From positions 1,116,001 to 1,180,000 of the forward strand of contig OZ243937.1 of NCBI GenBank assembly GCA_965214085.1: DNA of 64,000 bases, in the 5' to 3' direction. The notes beneath the pieces were generated by a model. It did no database searches and had not been told where the DNA came from. It saw only the letters and a list, made by a program, of their open reading frames with translations. The position numbers and the translations under genes are program-made. The DNA comes from UBA6055 sp965214085 (GTDB taxonomy: Bacteria > Chloroflexota > Anaerolineae > Aggregatilineales > Phototrophicaceae). Shown piece after piece: positions 43,839-51,635 of the stretch; the first letter of the stretch is position 1, and the number at the start of each line of letters is the position of its first letter.

Positions 43839-45473
43839 ATGATTGATGTTTTCGGGATAGACGCGCTCTCGGTTCTGGTCTTCGGCCCGGCGCTTAGCGC
43901 CTTTGTCGTAGCGTCGCTCGCCTCGCTGGGCCCCAGCAAACAAGTCGGGCGCTGGGTCGCGCTGATTCTGTCGCTGCTGCTGGCGCTGCTATCCATCAAG
44001 GTCTTCTTTGATTATCAAGCCGCCGGCCTTTCGATCGGCGATGATCAGTTCATCGTGACGCAAGACAGCGCCTGGTTCGAAGCGTTGAATTCGCGCTGGA
44101 CGCTGGGCATTGACGGCATCAGCGCTGTCATGGTTTTGCTCACCGGCATCTTGACGCCGCTGGCGATCCTGGCCAGTTGGAATATCGAAGACCGCTCGAA
44201 TATGCACCTGGCGCTGCTGCTTTTCTTTGAGACCGGCAGCATGGGCGTCTTTGTGGCAATGGACCTGATGGTCTTCTTCCTATTCTATGAGTTGACGCTG
44301 GTGCCGATGTATTTCCTCATCAATCAGTGGGGCAGCTTGCCCAAAGCCGGCGTGAAGTTCAGCGGGCGCTTCTACGCGTCTACCAAGTTTATGCTCTACT
44401 CCTTCGGCGGTACGCTGGGCATGCTGCTGGCGACCCAGCTTATCGGCTGGTCGGCCGGCACCTTCAACATCGCGGACTTGACCGAAGCTTGGCCCTTATT
44501 CCGGCAAGGTGAAGCGCTGCTGGGCACGGATGTCAGCACGGTGAAGGCGCTGGCATTTGTGGGTTTCTTCGTGGCTTTCAGTATCAAAGTACCGATTTGG
44601 CCCTTCCACACCTGGCTGCCTGATGCCCATGGCGAAGCGCCGACTGCCGGCTCCATGCTGCTGGCCGGCATCATGCTGAAGTTGGGCGCTTACGGCTTCA
44701 TTCGCTTGGTTATCCCCTTCTTCCCCGATGTCTGGCTGACCGAAGTGGTGATCATCGGCGTTAATGTGGCCACGCTCTTTGCGATACTGTCCGTCGTTGG
44801 CATCGTACTTGGGGCTTTCGCCGCCTTTGGCCAGACCGACATCAAACGTCTGGTCGCGTACAGCTCGGTTAATCACATGGGTTTCGTAGGCATCGGCATC
44901 GCTGTGATGGCGCAAACTTACGCGCAGATTTGGGCTGGCGCCAATCCCAACCCTGACCTGCAATCGGCGATACTGGCGACCAACGGCACAGTCTTGCAAA
45001 TGTTCAATCACGGGTTAAGCTCGGCGGGCATGTTTTTGCTCGCGGGCGCGCTTTATCACAAAACGCATACGCGCGAGCTCAGCGATTACGGCGGTCTGTG
45101 GGTGAAGGCGCCGGTGATGGGCGCGATCTTGCTCTTCACCAGTTTCGCCAGTCTGGGTTTGCCGGGGCTGAACGGTTTTGTCAGCGAATTCTTGATTGTC
45201 CGCGGCGCCTGGCCCGTCTTCACCGCGCTCACCGCCATCGCTATGATCGGTCTGCTATTCACCGGCGGCTACATCCTCAAAGGCATACGCGCCGTCTTGC
45301 ATGGCCCCTTTAATATGCGCTGGCGCGATTACAATTTGGAGCTTACGCCGGCAGAGTTGCTGGGCATGGCGCCGCTGCTGATTTTGATGCTGTTGACCGG
45401 TGTCTATCCCAATTGGATCCTGCCGATAATCAACACCACGGTTTCGACCATATTCGCCGGCTTGGCGAGCTAG
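43839..45473 (+). CDS. nuoM: NADH-quinone oxidoreductase subunit M (first copy)
   Basis: Antiporter-like proton-pumping subunit, 544 residues, about fourteen helices. Motifs: FFLFYELTLVPMYFLINQWG with the key Glu, KVPIWPFHTWLPDAHGEAPT, VAYSSVNHMGFVGIGI, and FNHGLSSAGMFLLAGALY. It lies 12 bp after nuoL. A second, clearly related but distinct nuoM follows 10 bp downstream, so the complex may contain an additional pumping module. Confidence 0.95.
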   Translation: MIDVFGIDALSVLVFGPALSAFVVASLASLGPSKQVGRWVALILSLLLALLSIKVFFDYQAAGLSIGDDQFIVTQDSAWFEALNSRWTLGIDGISAVMVLLTGILTPLAILASWNIEDRSNMHLALLLFFETGSMGVFVAMDLMVFFLFYELTLVPMYFLINQWGSLPKAGVKFSGRFYASTKFMLYSFGGTLGMLLATQLIGWSAGTFNIADLTEAWPLFRQGEALLGTDVSTVKALAFVGFFVAFSIKVPIWPFHTWLPDAHGEAPTAGSMLLAGIMLKLGAYGFIRLVIPFFPDVWLTEVVIIGVNVATLFAILSVVGIVLGAFAAFGQTDIKRLVAYSSVNHMGFVGIGIAVMAQTYAQIWAGANPNPDLQSAILATNGTVLQMFNHGLSSAGMFLLAGALYHKTHTRELSDYGGLWVKAPVMGAILLFTSFASLGLPGLNGFVSEFLIVRGAWPVFTALTAIAMIGLLFTGGYILKGIRAVLHGPFNMRWRDYNLELTPAELLGMAPLLILMLLTGVYPNWILPIINTTVSTIFAGLAS

Positions 45474-45483
45474 GACTGCATTC

Positions 45484-47205
45484 ATGGATGGAACTGGATT
45501 CTCAGTTCTCACAGCGATCATCTTCATCCCGATCATTGCGGGGGTGGTTATCCTTTTCCTGGATCGGAAGAACCGTGATCTGGTGCGCGGCATCGGCATT
45601 ACGGCCGCGGCGGCGGTGCTGGCGCTTTCGCTGGCTGTATTTTTGGGCTACGACAATTTCGTCAAGTCCGACGGCGGCTTGATAAGCCAGCAGCGCGCCT
45701 TGCTGGAATCCGGCGCTGAGCTAAGCGGCGCGCAGATGTTCGCGGACGCGCTGGCTTTTGAGCAGCGTATCGTCTGGGTGGAGTCGCTTGGCATCGCTTA
45801 CCACGTTGGCGTCGATGGCGTGTCCGCGCCGATGGTGCTGCTGACCGGCATGGTGGCGGTGGCGGGTGTACTGATTTCCTGGAATATCCAGGACCGCCTG
45901 CGCGAATTCATGGCATTTTTTATGTTCCTCGTGGCCGGCGTCTACGGCGTATTTATCGCGGTCGACCTTTTTATGCTCTTCTTCTTTTATGAGCTGGCGA
46001 TCTTCCCCATGTACCTCTTGATCGCCGGTTGGGGCTGGGTCAAGCTGCGCGAGTACGCGGCCATGAAGCTGACGCTCTACATCCTGGTTGGCTCGGTGTT
46101 TGCGCTTGTCGGGGCTGTGGCTATGTACTTCGCCGCGGGCGCCTATTTTGCCGGCGGAGGCGCCGATGTCTTTCAGGCGGCGCTGGCGAGCGGGCTGCTG
46201 CCGGCCGATAGCCAACCCTATAGTTGGAGCATAACGCAGCTTACGTTGGCAGCGGAAAACGGCGCCTTCTCGGTTGAGATTCTGGGTATAGAAGGTTTAA
46301 GTTTCGCGCGCTTCTGGTTCCCCTTCATGTTCATGGGCTTCGGTGTATTGGCCGGTGTCTTCCCCTTCCACAACTGGTCGCCGGATGGCCATGTAGCGGC
46401 GCCCACGGCGGTCTCCATGATTCACGCCGGCGTGCTGATGAAGGTTGGCGCATTCGCGGCTTTGCGCGCCGGTATGCAGTTGCTGCCCGATGGCGCGGAT
46501 ACACACCTGCCCTGGATCGTCTTCTTGACGCTGATTAATGTCGTATACGGCGCGCTCATCGCCTTTCGACAGCGTGACTTCAAATATGTCATCGGCTTCT
46601 CCTCGGTCAGCCATATGGGGCTGGTCAGCATGGGCTGGGCCACGATGAACCTCACTGGCATGACCGGCGCCGGCTTACAGATGTTCAGCCACGGCGCCAT
46701 GACAGCGCTGTTCTTCGGCGTCGTCGGCATGGTTTATGACCGGGCGCATACCCGCGATATTCCCAGCTTGGGTGGCTTTATCAAAGTGATGCCCTGGGTG
46801 GGCGTGGCTTTTGTCATCGGCGGTTTGACCAGTATGGGCATGCCCGGCTTGAGCGGCTTCATCGCCGAATTCCCGATCTTCCAGGGTATGTGGGCCGCGT
46901 CGGAGCAGATTACGCTGCAACTGGGCAGCTTTCAGTTGAGCAATTATTACAGCGTTATGGTTATCATCGCCGCTTCCGGCATCGTCATTACCGCCGCTTA
47001 TGTGCTGCGGGTCGCCGGGCAAGTCTTCTTTGGCGAATTTGATGCCGAGCGCTTCCATGATGTCGGCAATATCGACATGAGCGACCGCATTGTGCTGATC
47101 ATTCTGGGCGCGCCCTTGCTAATCCTGGGCTTGTACCCGCCCATCATGGCGCCCATGATCGAATCCGGCATACGACCCCTTATCGCCTTGTTGGGAGGTG
47201 GCTAG
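45484..47205 (+). CDS. nuoM: NADH-quinone oxidoreductase subunit M (second, divergent copy)
   Basis: A second NuoM-type antiporter subunit, 573 residues. Motifs are conserved: LFFFYELAIFPMYLLIAGWG with the key Glu, GVFPFHNWSPDGHVAAPTAVSM, VIGFSSVSHMGLVSMGW, and MFSHGAMTALFFGVVGMVYD. It differs throughout from the first copy (WSPDGHVAAP versus WLPDAHGEAP), so the duplication is old. Tandem nuoM genes have been described for 2M-type complex I, proposed to pump extra protons; whether this complex is of that type needs the NuoL and NuoK features checked. Its stop is directly followed by the nuoN ATG. Confidence 0.93.
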   Translation: MDGTGFSVLTAIIFIPIIAGVVILFLDRKNRDLVRGIGITAAAAVLALSLAVFLGYDNFVKSDGGLISQQRALLESGAELSGAQMFADALAFEQRIVWVESLGIAYHVGVDGVSAPMVLLTGMVAVAGVLISWNIQDRLREFMAFFMFLVAGVYGVFIAVDLFMLFFFYELAIFPMYLLIAGWGWVKLREYAAMKLTLYILVGSVFALVGAVAMYFAAGAYFAGGGADVFQAALASGLLPADSQPYSWSITQLTLAAENGAFSVEILGIEGLSFARFWFPFMFMGFGVLAGVFPFHNWSPDGHVAAPTAVSMIHAGVLMKVGAFAALRAGMQLLPDGADTHLPWIVFLTLINVVYGALIAFRQRDFKYVIGFSSVSHMGLVSMGWATMNLTGMTGAGLQMFSHGAMTALFFGVVGMVYDRAHTRDIPSLGGFIKVMPWVGVAFVIGGLTSMGMPGLSGFIAEFPIFQGMWAASEQITLQLGSFQLSNYYSVMVIIAASGIVITAAYVLRVAGQVFFGEFDAERFHDVGNIDMSDRIVLIILGAPLLILGLYPPIMAPMIESGIRPLIALLGGG

Positions 47206-48702
47206 ATGGAATTTGATCTCTGGGCACAGCTGCCGTCCGTTTTGCCCGAGGTCGGCCTGACGGCGCTGGCGATCGTGGTGCTGTTCGCGGATCTCTACGG
47301 TTCAGCGGTGACACGCCGCAATGTCGTCGCCATATCGGCAGTCGGCATGGCTTTGCTGGCGCTGGTACCCTTGATCTGGACGCCCGATCCCGCGCTATTC
47401 GAAAGCGGTACGCTGCTCTGGGGCGGCATGGTCAACTACGACCCGCTGTCGCAGATCTTCAAAGTGATGCTGTTGCTGGCGGGCGCCGTCACCTGTTTGA
47501 TGGCGGCCGGCGACAAGAGCGTTGGCGACAAGGGCGAATTTTATCTCATCGTAATCGTCGCCACGCTTGGCGGTGTCATGATGTCGAGCGCCAGCGACCT
47601 GATTCTGGTATTTGTGGCGCTGGAGACCCTGTCGATTCCGCTGTACATGCTGGCTAGCTTCCGCCGCGGCGATAAGCGCTCGGCTGAGAGTGGCATGAAG
47701 TATTTCCTGTATGGCGCTTTTGCCTCGGCCATCATGCTCTTTGGCTTCAGCTTGCTCTACGGTTTCACGGGCACGACTAATCTCGGCGGCATTGCTGCTG
47801 CGCTGGGCAGCGGTATCGGCGACAGCGTCGTCGGCGTGATGACCGCGCTGGTGATGGTCGTTGTCGGCTTCGGCTTTAAGATCAGCGCCGTGCCATTCCA
47901 CTTCTGGACGCCCGATGTTTATGAAGGCGCGCCGACCCCCGTGACGGCTTTTGTCAGCGTGTCCAGCAAGGCAGCCAGTTTTGTGCTGCTCCTGCGTTTC
48001 CTGACCGCTGCCTTCCCGGTTGAGCTGGTTGTGGGCGGCGTCATCATCCAGGATTTCTGGGTCAACCTGTTCATCGTCGTCTCGGTCGTGAGCATGACAC
48101 TGGGCAATGTAGTCGCTTTGCGCCAGAGCAATATCAAGCGCTTGCTGGCTTATTCATCGATCGCCCAAGCCGGCTACACGCTCATCGGCGTGGCCGCGCT
48201 GCAAGGCGCGAATGACAGCCTGGCCGTCGCCTCCGTCTCGTTCTATATGTTCATGTACATCTTCACCAATCTGCTGGTATTCGGCGGCGTCATCCTGTTC
48301 ATTTCCGCGACGGATTCGGAAGAGATCAGCGATATGGCCGGGCTTAATCGGCGCAGTCCCTGGCTGGCGCTGTTCATCACCATCGGCCTGCTTTCACTGG
48401 GCGGGATTCCGCCGGCAGCCGGCTTCTTTGGCAAGTTCTTCCTCTTTCAGGCGGCTGTACACGCCAACCTGGTGGGTCTGGCGCTGATCGCGGTCACCAA
48501 CGCGATCATCGCGCTCTACTATTATCTAGTGGTCATCAAGATAATGTATGTGGATGTCGGCCCAGACGACGACAAGCCGATTGCGTTGCCGCGCGCTTAT
48601 GCCTGGTCCTTGGGCATCACAGCGCTGGTTGTTATTTTGTTGGGCACGATCGCGGTGACGCCGATTTACGAATGGGCCACTTTGGGCGCGGCCGGATTAT
48701 GA
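47206..48702 (+). CDS. nuoN: NADH-quinone oxidoreductase subunit N
   Basis: Third antiporter-type subunit, proximal in the membrane arm, 498 residues. Motifs: LILVFVALETLSIPLYMLASF with the key Glu, SAVPFHFWTPDVYEGAPTPVTAF, KRLLAYSSIAQAGYTLIGV, and LGGIPPAAGFFGKFFLF. The ATG abuts the stop of the second nuoM (TAG ATG). No terminator hairpin is visible after it, so transcription could continue into the F0 genes. Confidence 0.95.
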   Translation: MEFDLWAQLPSVLPEVGLTALAIVVLFADLYGSAVTRRNVVAISAVGMALLALVPLIWTPDPALFESGTLLWGGMVNYDPLSQIFKVMLLLAGAVTCLMAAGDKSVGDKGEFYLIVIVATLGGVMMSSASDLILVFVALETLSIPLYMLASFRRGDKRSAESGMKYFLYGAFASAIMLFGFSLLYGFTGTTNLGGIAAALGSGIGDSVVGVMTALVMVVVGFGFKISAVPFHFWTPDVYEGAPTPVTAFVSVSSKAASFVLLLRFLTAAFPVELVVGGVIIQDFWVNLFIVVSVVSMTLGNVVALRQSNIKRLLAYSSIAQAGYTLIGVAALQGANDSLAVASVSFYMFMYIFTNLLVFGGVILFISATDSEEISDMAGLNRRSPWLALFITIGLLSLGGIPPAAGFFGKFFLFQAAVHANLVGLALIAVTNAIIALYYYLVVIKIMYVDVGPDDDKPIALPRAYAWSLGITALVVILLGTIAVTPIYEWATLGAAGL

Positions 48703-48728
48703 TTGCGGTAGCTATGCTTATTCGTTTG

Positions 48729-48737
48729 TGATAAAAT
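48729..48737 (+). promoter_or_regulatory. Candidate extended -10 promoter of the F0 gene cluster
   Basis: TGATAAAAT (TGn plus TAAAAT) about 62 bp before the first F0 gene. No good -35 hexamer. It may add to read-through from nuoN. Confidence 0.38.
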
Positions 48738-48799
48738 TCTCGAAGTCTGCCCGACAGACGGCCAGACGACTGGTTTGCCGATGACAATACGTGCAGTTT

Positions 48800-49069
48800 A
48801 TGAAGCGAAATAACAATCCCCTTTCGACATATGGTCTGGTTGCGGGGGTTGTTGGGCAGGTCGGATGTTTGGTCCTGCTGGTTATTCTTGGAACGATATT
48901 GCTGGGCTTGGCATTGGATGAGGCTCTGGGAACAGGCCCGACTTTCATATTCGTGATGCTGCTGGCAAGCGTTCCCATGAATCTCGCGGTTTTGTTCTTT
49001 TACACGCGTCATAAAGCCAGGCAGCTGCAGGGCGCTGCTAGACAGAAGGAGGAAGATATAAGTGAATAG
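48800..49069 (+). CDS. AtpZ/AtpI-like small membrane protein of the ATP synthase operon
   Basis: An 89-residue protein with two membrane segments (about 11-33 and 45-64) joined by a short loop containing LALDEALGTGP, and a polar Lys/Glu-rich tail. Size, topology and position directly before atpB match AtpZ/AtpI-type proteins (assembly or Mg2+-related factors for the c-ring). The ATG at 48800 is preferred over a GTG three codons upstream; neither has a clear ribosome-binding site. It overlaps atpB by 8 bp. Confidence 0.7.
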   Translation: MKRNNNPLSTYGLVAGVVGQVGCLVLLVILGTILLGLALDEALGTGPTFIFVMLLASVPMNLAVLFFYTRHKARQLQGAARQKEEDISE

Positions 49070-50489
49070 TTTTTGGAACGGAAAACGCCGTTTCGTCGCT
49101 TTACTCATGTTCTTGGCTGGGGTGTTCGTCGCGCTGCGCGTTCCGCCTGTCATTCCCTTCATCCAGCTGCCCGGCGAGAAGTTCCCGGAAGGCTATGATA
49201 TCCCCTTTCTGGATATCCGCCTGACGAATACTTTTGTCGGCTCGGTCATCGTCTGGATCCTGCTGCTCCTATTTGTGGTCTATGTCACGCGGCGCCGGCC
49301 CAAAGATGGCAACGAGGTACCGCCTGGCGGCTTCTACAACATGTTTGAGATGCTCTTCGAAGGCTTGATGGGTTTCGTCGGCGGTATCGCTGGCGGCCGT
49401 CACTTCCGTGTGATCTTCAACATGTTCATGACGATTTTTCTGGTCGTGCTGCTGGCCAACTGGATGGAGCTTGTGCCCGGCGTCGACACTGTCGGATTCA
49501 TTCATCCGCACGTCAAGGAGAAGTATGACGTGGAGAAGGATGAGTACAAGGTCATCACGACCGACGGCTATGAGATTTATCAGGGCTTCCTTGGTATATC
49601 CTACGTCAATGGACAGTGCGACTGGATCAGCCCGGCCGACGAAGCGGCTGCTGATGAAGCGGCGCTGACTGCGGCGGCAGCGGCGGCCAAGGCTGCCGAG
49701 ATGGACCTAAGCCAGGATGCCGCCTATGCTCGTTATAAAGCCGAGCACGACGACCACGGCGAAGGCGAGGGTGGCGATGAAGCCGGGGACGGACACGGCG
49801 ACGATTCGCATGACGAAACAGCGGTTGACTCGGACGCGGCCACGGCGGCTTATGACGAAGTGCTGGCGGCGCGCCTCGCTGAGAAGCAAGCGCGCAAGGA
49901 CCGCAGTTGCTACACCGGTGTCGCGCCGGCGCCCTGGGAATCCGACGGCGACGACCAAGCTGATGATGGCGAGCACGCCGACGAAAAACACGGCATCCCG
50001 CTGCATCCCGACCCCAGCAGTGAAGAGGCGAAACTTGTGCCTTGGGTCGTATTGCCCTTCGTGCGCGTGCCATCGACTGATCTGAACATGACGCTGTCAA
50101 TCGCCTTGATTGCCTTTGTCATGATACAGTACATCGGTTTCAAGGCGCTGGGCATCGGCTACTTGACCAAGTTCTTCAACTTCTCTACGCTCTTCAAGTC
50201 GCCTTTGGGCGGTATTGACGTGGCGGTAGGTCTGCTGGAACTGATCGGCGATTTCGCCAAGATCCTGTCGTTCAGCTTCCGTCTGCTTGGTAATATCTTC
50301 GCCGGGTCGATTCTGCTCTTCGTCATGAGCTTCCTGGTGCCGATTTTGCCCTGGCCATTCTTCATCCTGGAGTTCTTCGTCGGTGTCATTCAGGCGTTGG
50401 TATTCGCCCTGTTGACGGCAATCTTTATGAATCTGGCGACGGTCAGCCATCATCACGATGATGAGCATGACCATGCCGAAGCACACTAG
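49062..50489 (+). CDS. atpB: F0F1 ATP synthase subunit a with a large acidic/His-rich insertion
   Basis: Stator subunit forming the proton half-channels. The N-terminal part (VRVPPVIPFIQLPGE, first helices, VVLLANWMELVPGVDTVG) and the C-terminal part (STDLNMTLSIALIAF, then FSFRLLGNIFAGSILL with the essential Arg, and FVGVIQALVFALLTAIFM) are normal. Between them, residues about 147-332 form a soluble stretch absent from ordinary subunit a. It is first Lys/Tyr-rich, then Ala-rich and helical (ADEAAADEAALTAAAAAAKA), then Asp/Glu/His/Gly-rich, with two Cys (186 and 283). The C-terminus is also His-rich (SHHHDDEHDHAEAH). Total 475 residues versus about 240-290. The GTG start is supported by AAGGAGGA at good distance. 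Confidence 0.95.
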   Translation: MNSFWNGKRRFVALLMFLAGVFVALRVPPVIPFIQLPGEKFPEGYDIPFLDIRLTNTFVGSVIVWILLLLFVVYVTRRRPKDGNEVPPGGFYNMFEMLFEGLMGFVGGIAGGRHFRVIFNMFMTIFLVVLLANWMELVPGVDTVGFIHPHVKEKYDVEKDEYKVITTDGYEIYQGFLGISYVNGQCDWISPADEAAADEAALTAAAAAAKAAEMDLSQDAAYARYKAEHDDHGEGEGGDEAGDGHGDDSHDETAVDSDAATAAYDEVLAARLAEKQARKDRSCYTGVAPAPWESDGDDQADDGEHADEKHGIPLHPDPSSEEAKLVPWVVLPFVRVPSTDLNMTLSIALIAFVMIQYIGFKALGIGYLTKFFNFSTLFKSPLGGIDVAVGLLELIGDFAKILSFSFRLLGNIFAGSILLFVMSFLVPILPWPFFILEFFVGVIQALVFALLTAIFMNLATVSHHHDDEHDHAEAH

Positions 50490-50519
50490 TCTAGTTGAGC
50501 AAATCTGGAGGAAACATCA

Positions 50520-50762
50520 ATGGATCCACAATCAACGATTATCTTGGGCAAAGCGATTGGCGCCGGCTTGGCGATGATCGGCGCGGCCGGCGGCGGTATC
50601 GGCATCGGCTTGGCAGTTGGCGGCGCGGTGCAAGCCATGGGGCGCAACCCGGATCACACGCCGACCATCCAAACCAACATGATCCTCGGCGTAGCCTTCG
50701 CGGAAGCGGTCGCTATCTACGCCCTCGTTGTCTCGCTGATTATCCTCTTCGTACTCAGTTAA
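50520..50762 (+). CDS. atpE: F0F1 ATP synthase subunit c
   Basis: Proteolipid of the rotating c-ring, 80 residues with two helices. The first helix has the glycine ladder GAAGGGIGIGLAVGGAV. The polar loop is MGRNPDH rather than the common A-R-Q-P. The ion-carrying Glu62 is in the second helix (FAEAVAIYALVVSLI). There is no Gln in helix 1 and no Ser/Thr after the Glu at the usual sodium positions, so proton coupling is more likely. TGGAGGA is the ribosome-binding site. Confidence 0.96.
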   Translation: MDPQSTIILGKAIGAGLAMIGAAGGGIGIGLAVGGAVQAMGRNPDHTPTIQTNMILGVAFAEAVAIYALVVSLIILFVLS

Positions 50763-50791
50763 GCTGAGCTAGAGACTCACTGGAGGAAATG

Positions 50792-51502
50792 ATGAGCGTA
50801 CTTGACAATCTGGGTATTAATCCCGGTTTGATGTTGATCTGGCTGATCGCCTTTATCGTGCTGTACACGGTGATGACGCGCTTCATCTATGATCCGCTGA
50901 CAAACGTCTTGAACCAACGCCGCAACCGTATCGCCAAAGGTCTGGAAGATGCGGCGGCCGCGGCGCGGGCTCGTGAAAACGCCGAGGTTGAAGCCGAGAA
51001 GATCCTGGCACAGGCGCGTGCCGAAGCGCAGAAGGTCATCGATGAGGCGCGCGGGCGCGGCGAAGACGTCGCCGGCACGATCGAGCAGGATGCCCGCCAG
51101 GAAGCCGCCAAGATTCAATACGATGCGCAGAACGAAGCCGTAGCCATTCGCAATCAGGAATTGGGCAACTTGCGCGAACAGGTGCTGAATATCTCTGTGG
51201 CTGTTGCCAGTCGCATTCTGGATGAGAGCATCAGCAAGAATAAGCAGAAGTCGCTGGTAAACAGCTTCATCGCTGATTTGCCGGAAGGCGCCACGGGCTT
51301 GAGCGGCAGCGTTGAGGTCGTCAGCGCGATGCCCTTGACGGACGCCGAGCAGAAGAAAGTCCAGTCGAGCATCGGCGCCGATGAATTCGAATTCACGGTG
51401 GATCCCTCGATTCTGGGCGGATTGATCGTGCGCTGGTCCGGCGGCATGGTCGATGGCAGCGTTCGCTCGCAATTGAACGAGTTGGCGCGCAGTCTGAATT
51501 AA
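50792..51502 (+). CDS. atpF: F0 subunit b fused to a delta-subunit C-terminal domain
   Basis: Residues 13-32 are the membrane anchor of subunit b (LMLIWLIAFIVLYTVMTRF), followed by the long charged coiled coil (to about 150). The protein then continues with about 70 residues like the C-terminal domain of subunit delta/AtpH: GSVEVVSAMPLTDAEQ, then FTVDPSILGGLIVRWSGGMV and DGSVRSQLNELARSL. The N-terminal helical domain of delta is not present, so it is a partial b-delta fusion, somewhat like the fused peripheral stalk of mycobacteria. The second of two adjacent ATGs is preferred because TGGAGG is too close to the first. No F1 gene follows: a terminator comes next. Confidence 0.87.
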   Translation: MSVLDNLGINPGLMLIWLIAFIVLYTVMTRFIYDPLTNVLNQRRNRIAKGLEDAAAAARARENAEVEAEKILAQARAEAQKVIDEARGRGEDVAGTIEQDARQEAAKIQYDAQNEAVAIRNQELGNLREQVLNISVAVASRILDESISKNKQKSLVNSFIADLPEGATGLSGSVEVVSAMPLTDAEQKKVQSSIGADEFEFTVDPSILGGLIVRWSGGMVDGSVRSQLNELARSLN

Positions 51503-51527
51503 CTGCCTGCTGCAATACACCTATAAT

Positions 51528-51561
51528 TCAAACGCGCTGGATAGCTTCCGGCGCGTTTTGA
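51528..51561 (+). terminator. Rho-independent terminator after atpF
   Basis: AAACGCGCTGG (51530-51540) pairs with CCGGCGCGTTT (51548-51558) with one G-T wobble, loop ATAGCTT, followed by TTTTGATTT. It closes the F0 gene cluster before murE. Nearly the same hairpin follows pnp. Confidence 0.8.
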
Positions 51562-51635
51562 TTTGTCACAGTCTTGTAAAGGTGCTTGAATAGAAAGGCT
51601 ACGACTACGTCTTAACGAGCTTGTGATCGGTCGAC

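Noticed and set aside
42465..43943. 492-codon open frame antisense to nuoL
   Set aside because: Antisense shadow of a confirmed complex I gene, with Gln/Arg/His-rich composition typical of such shadows and no ribosome-binding site or context.
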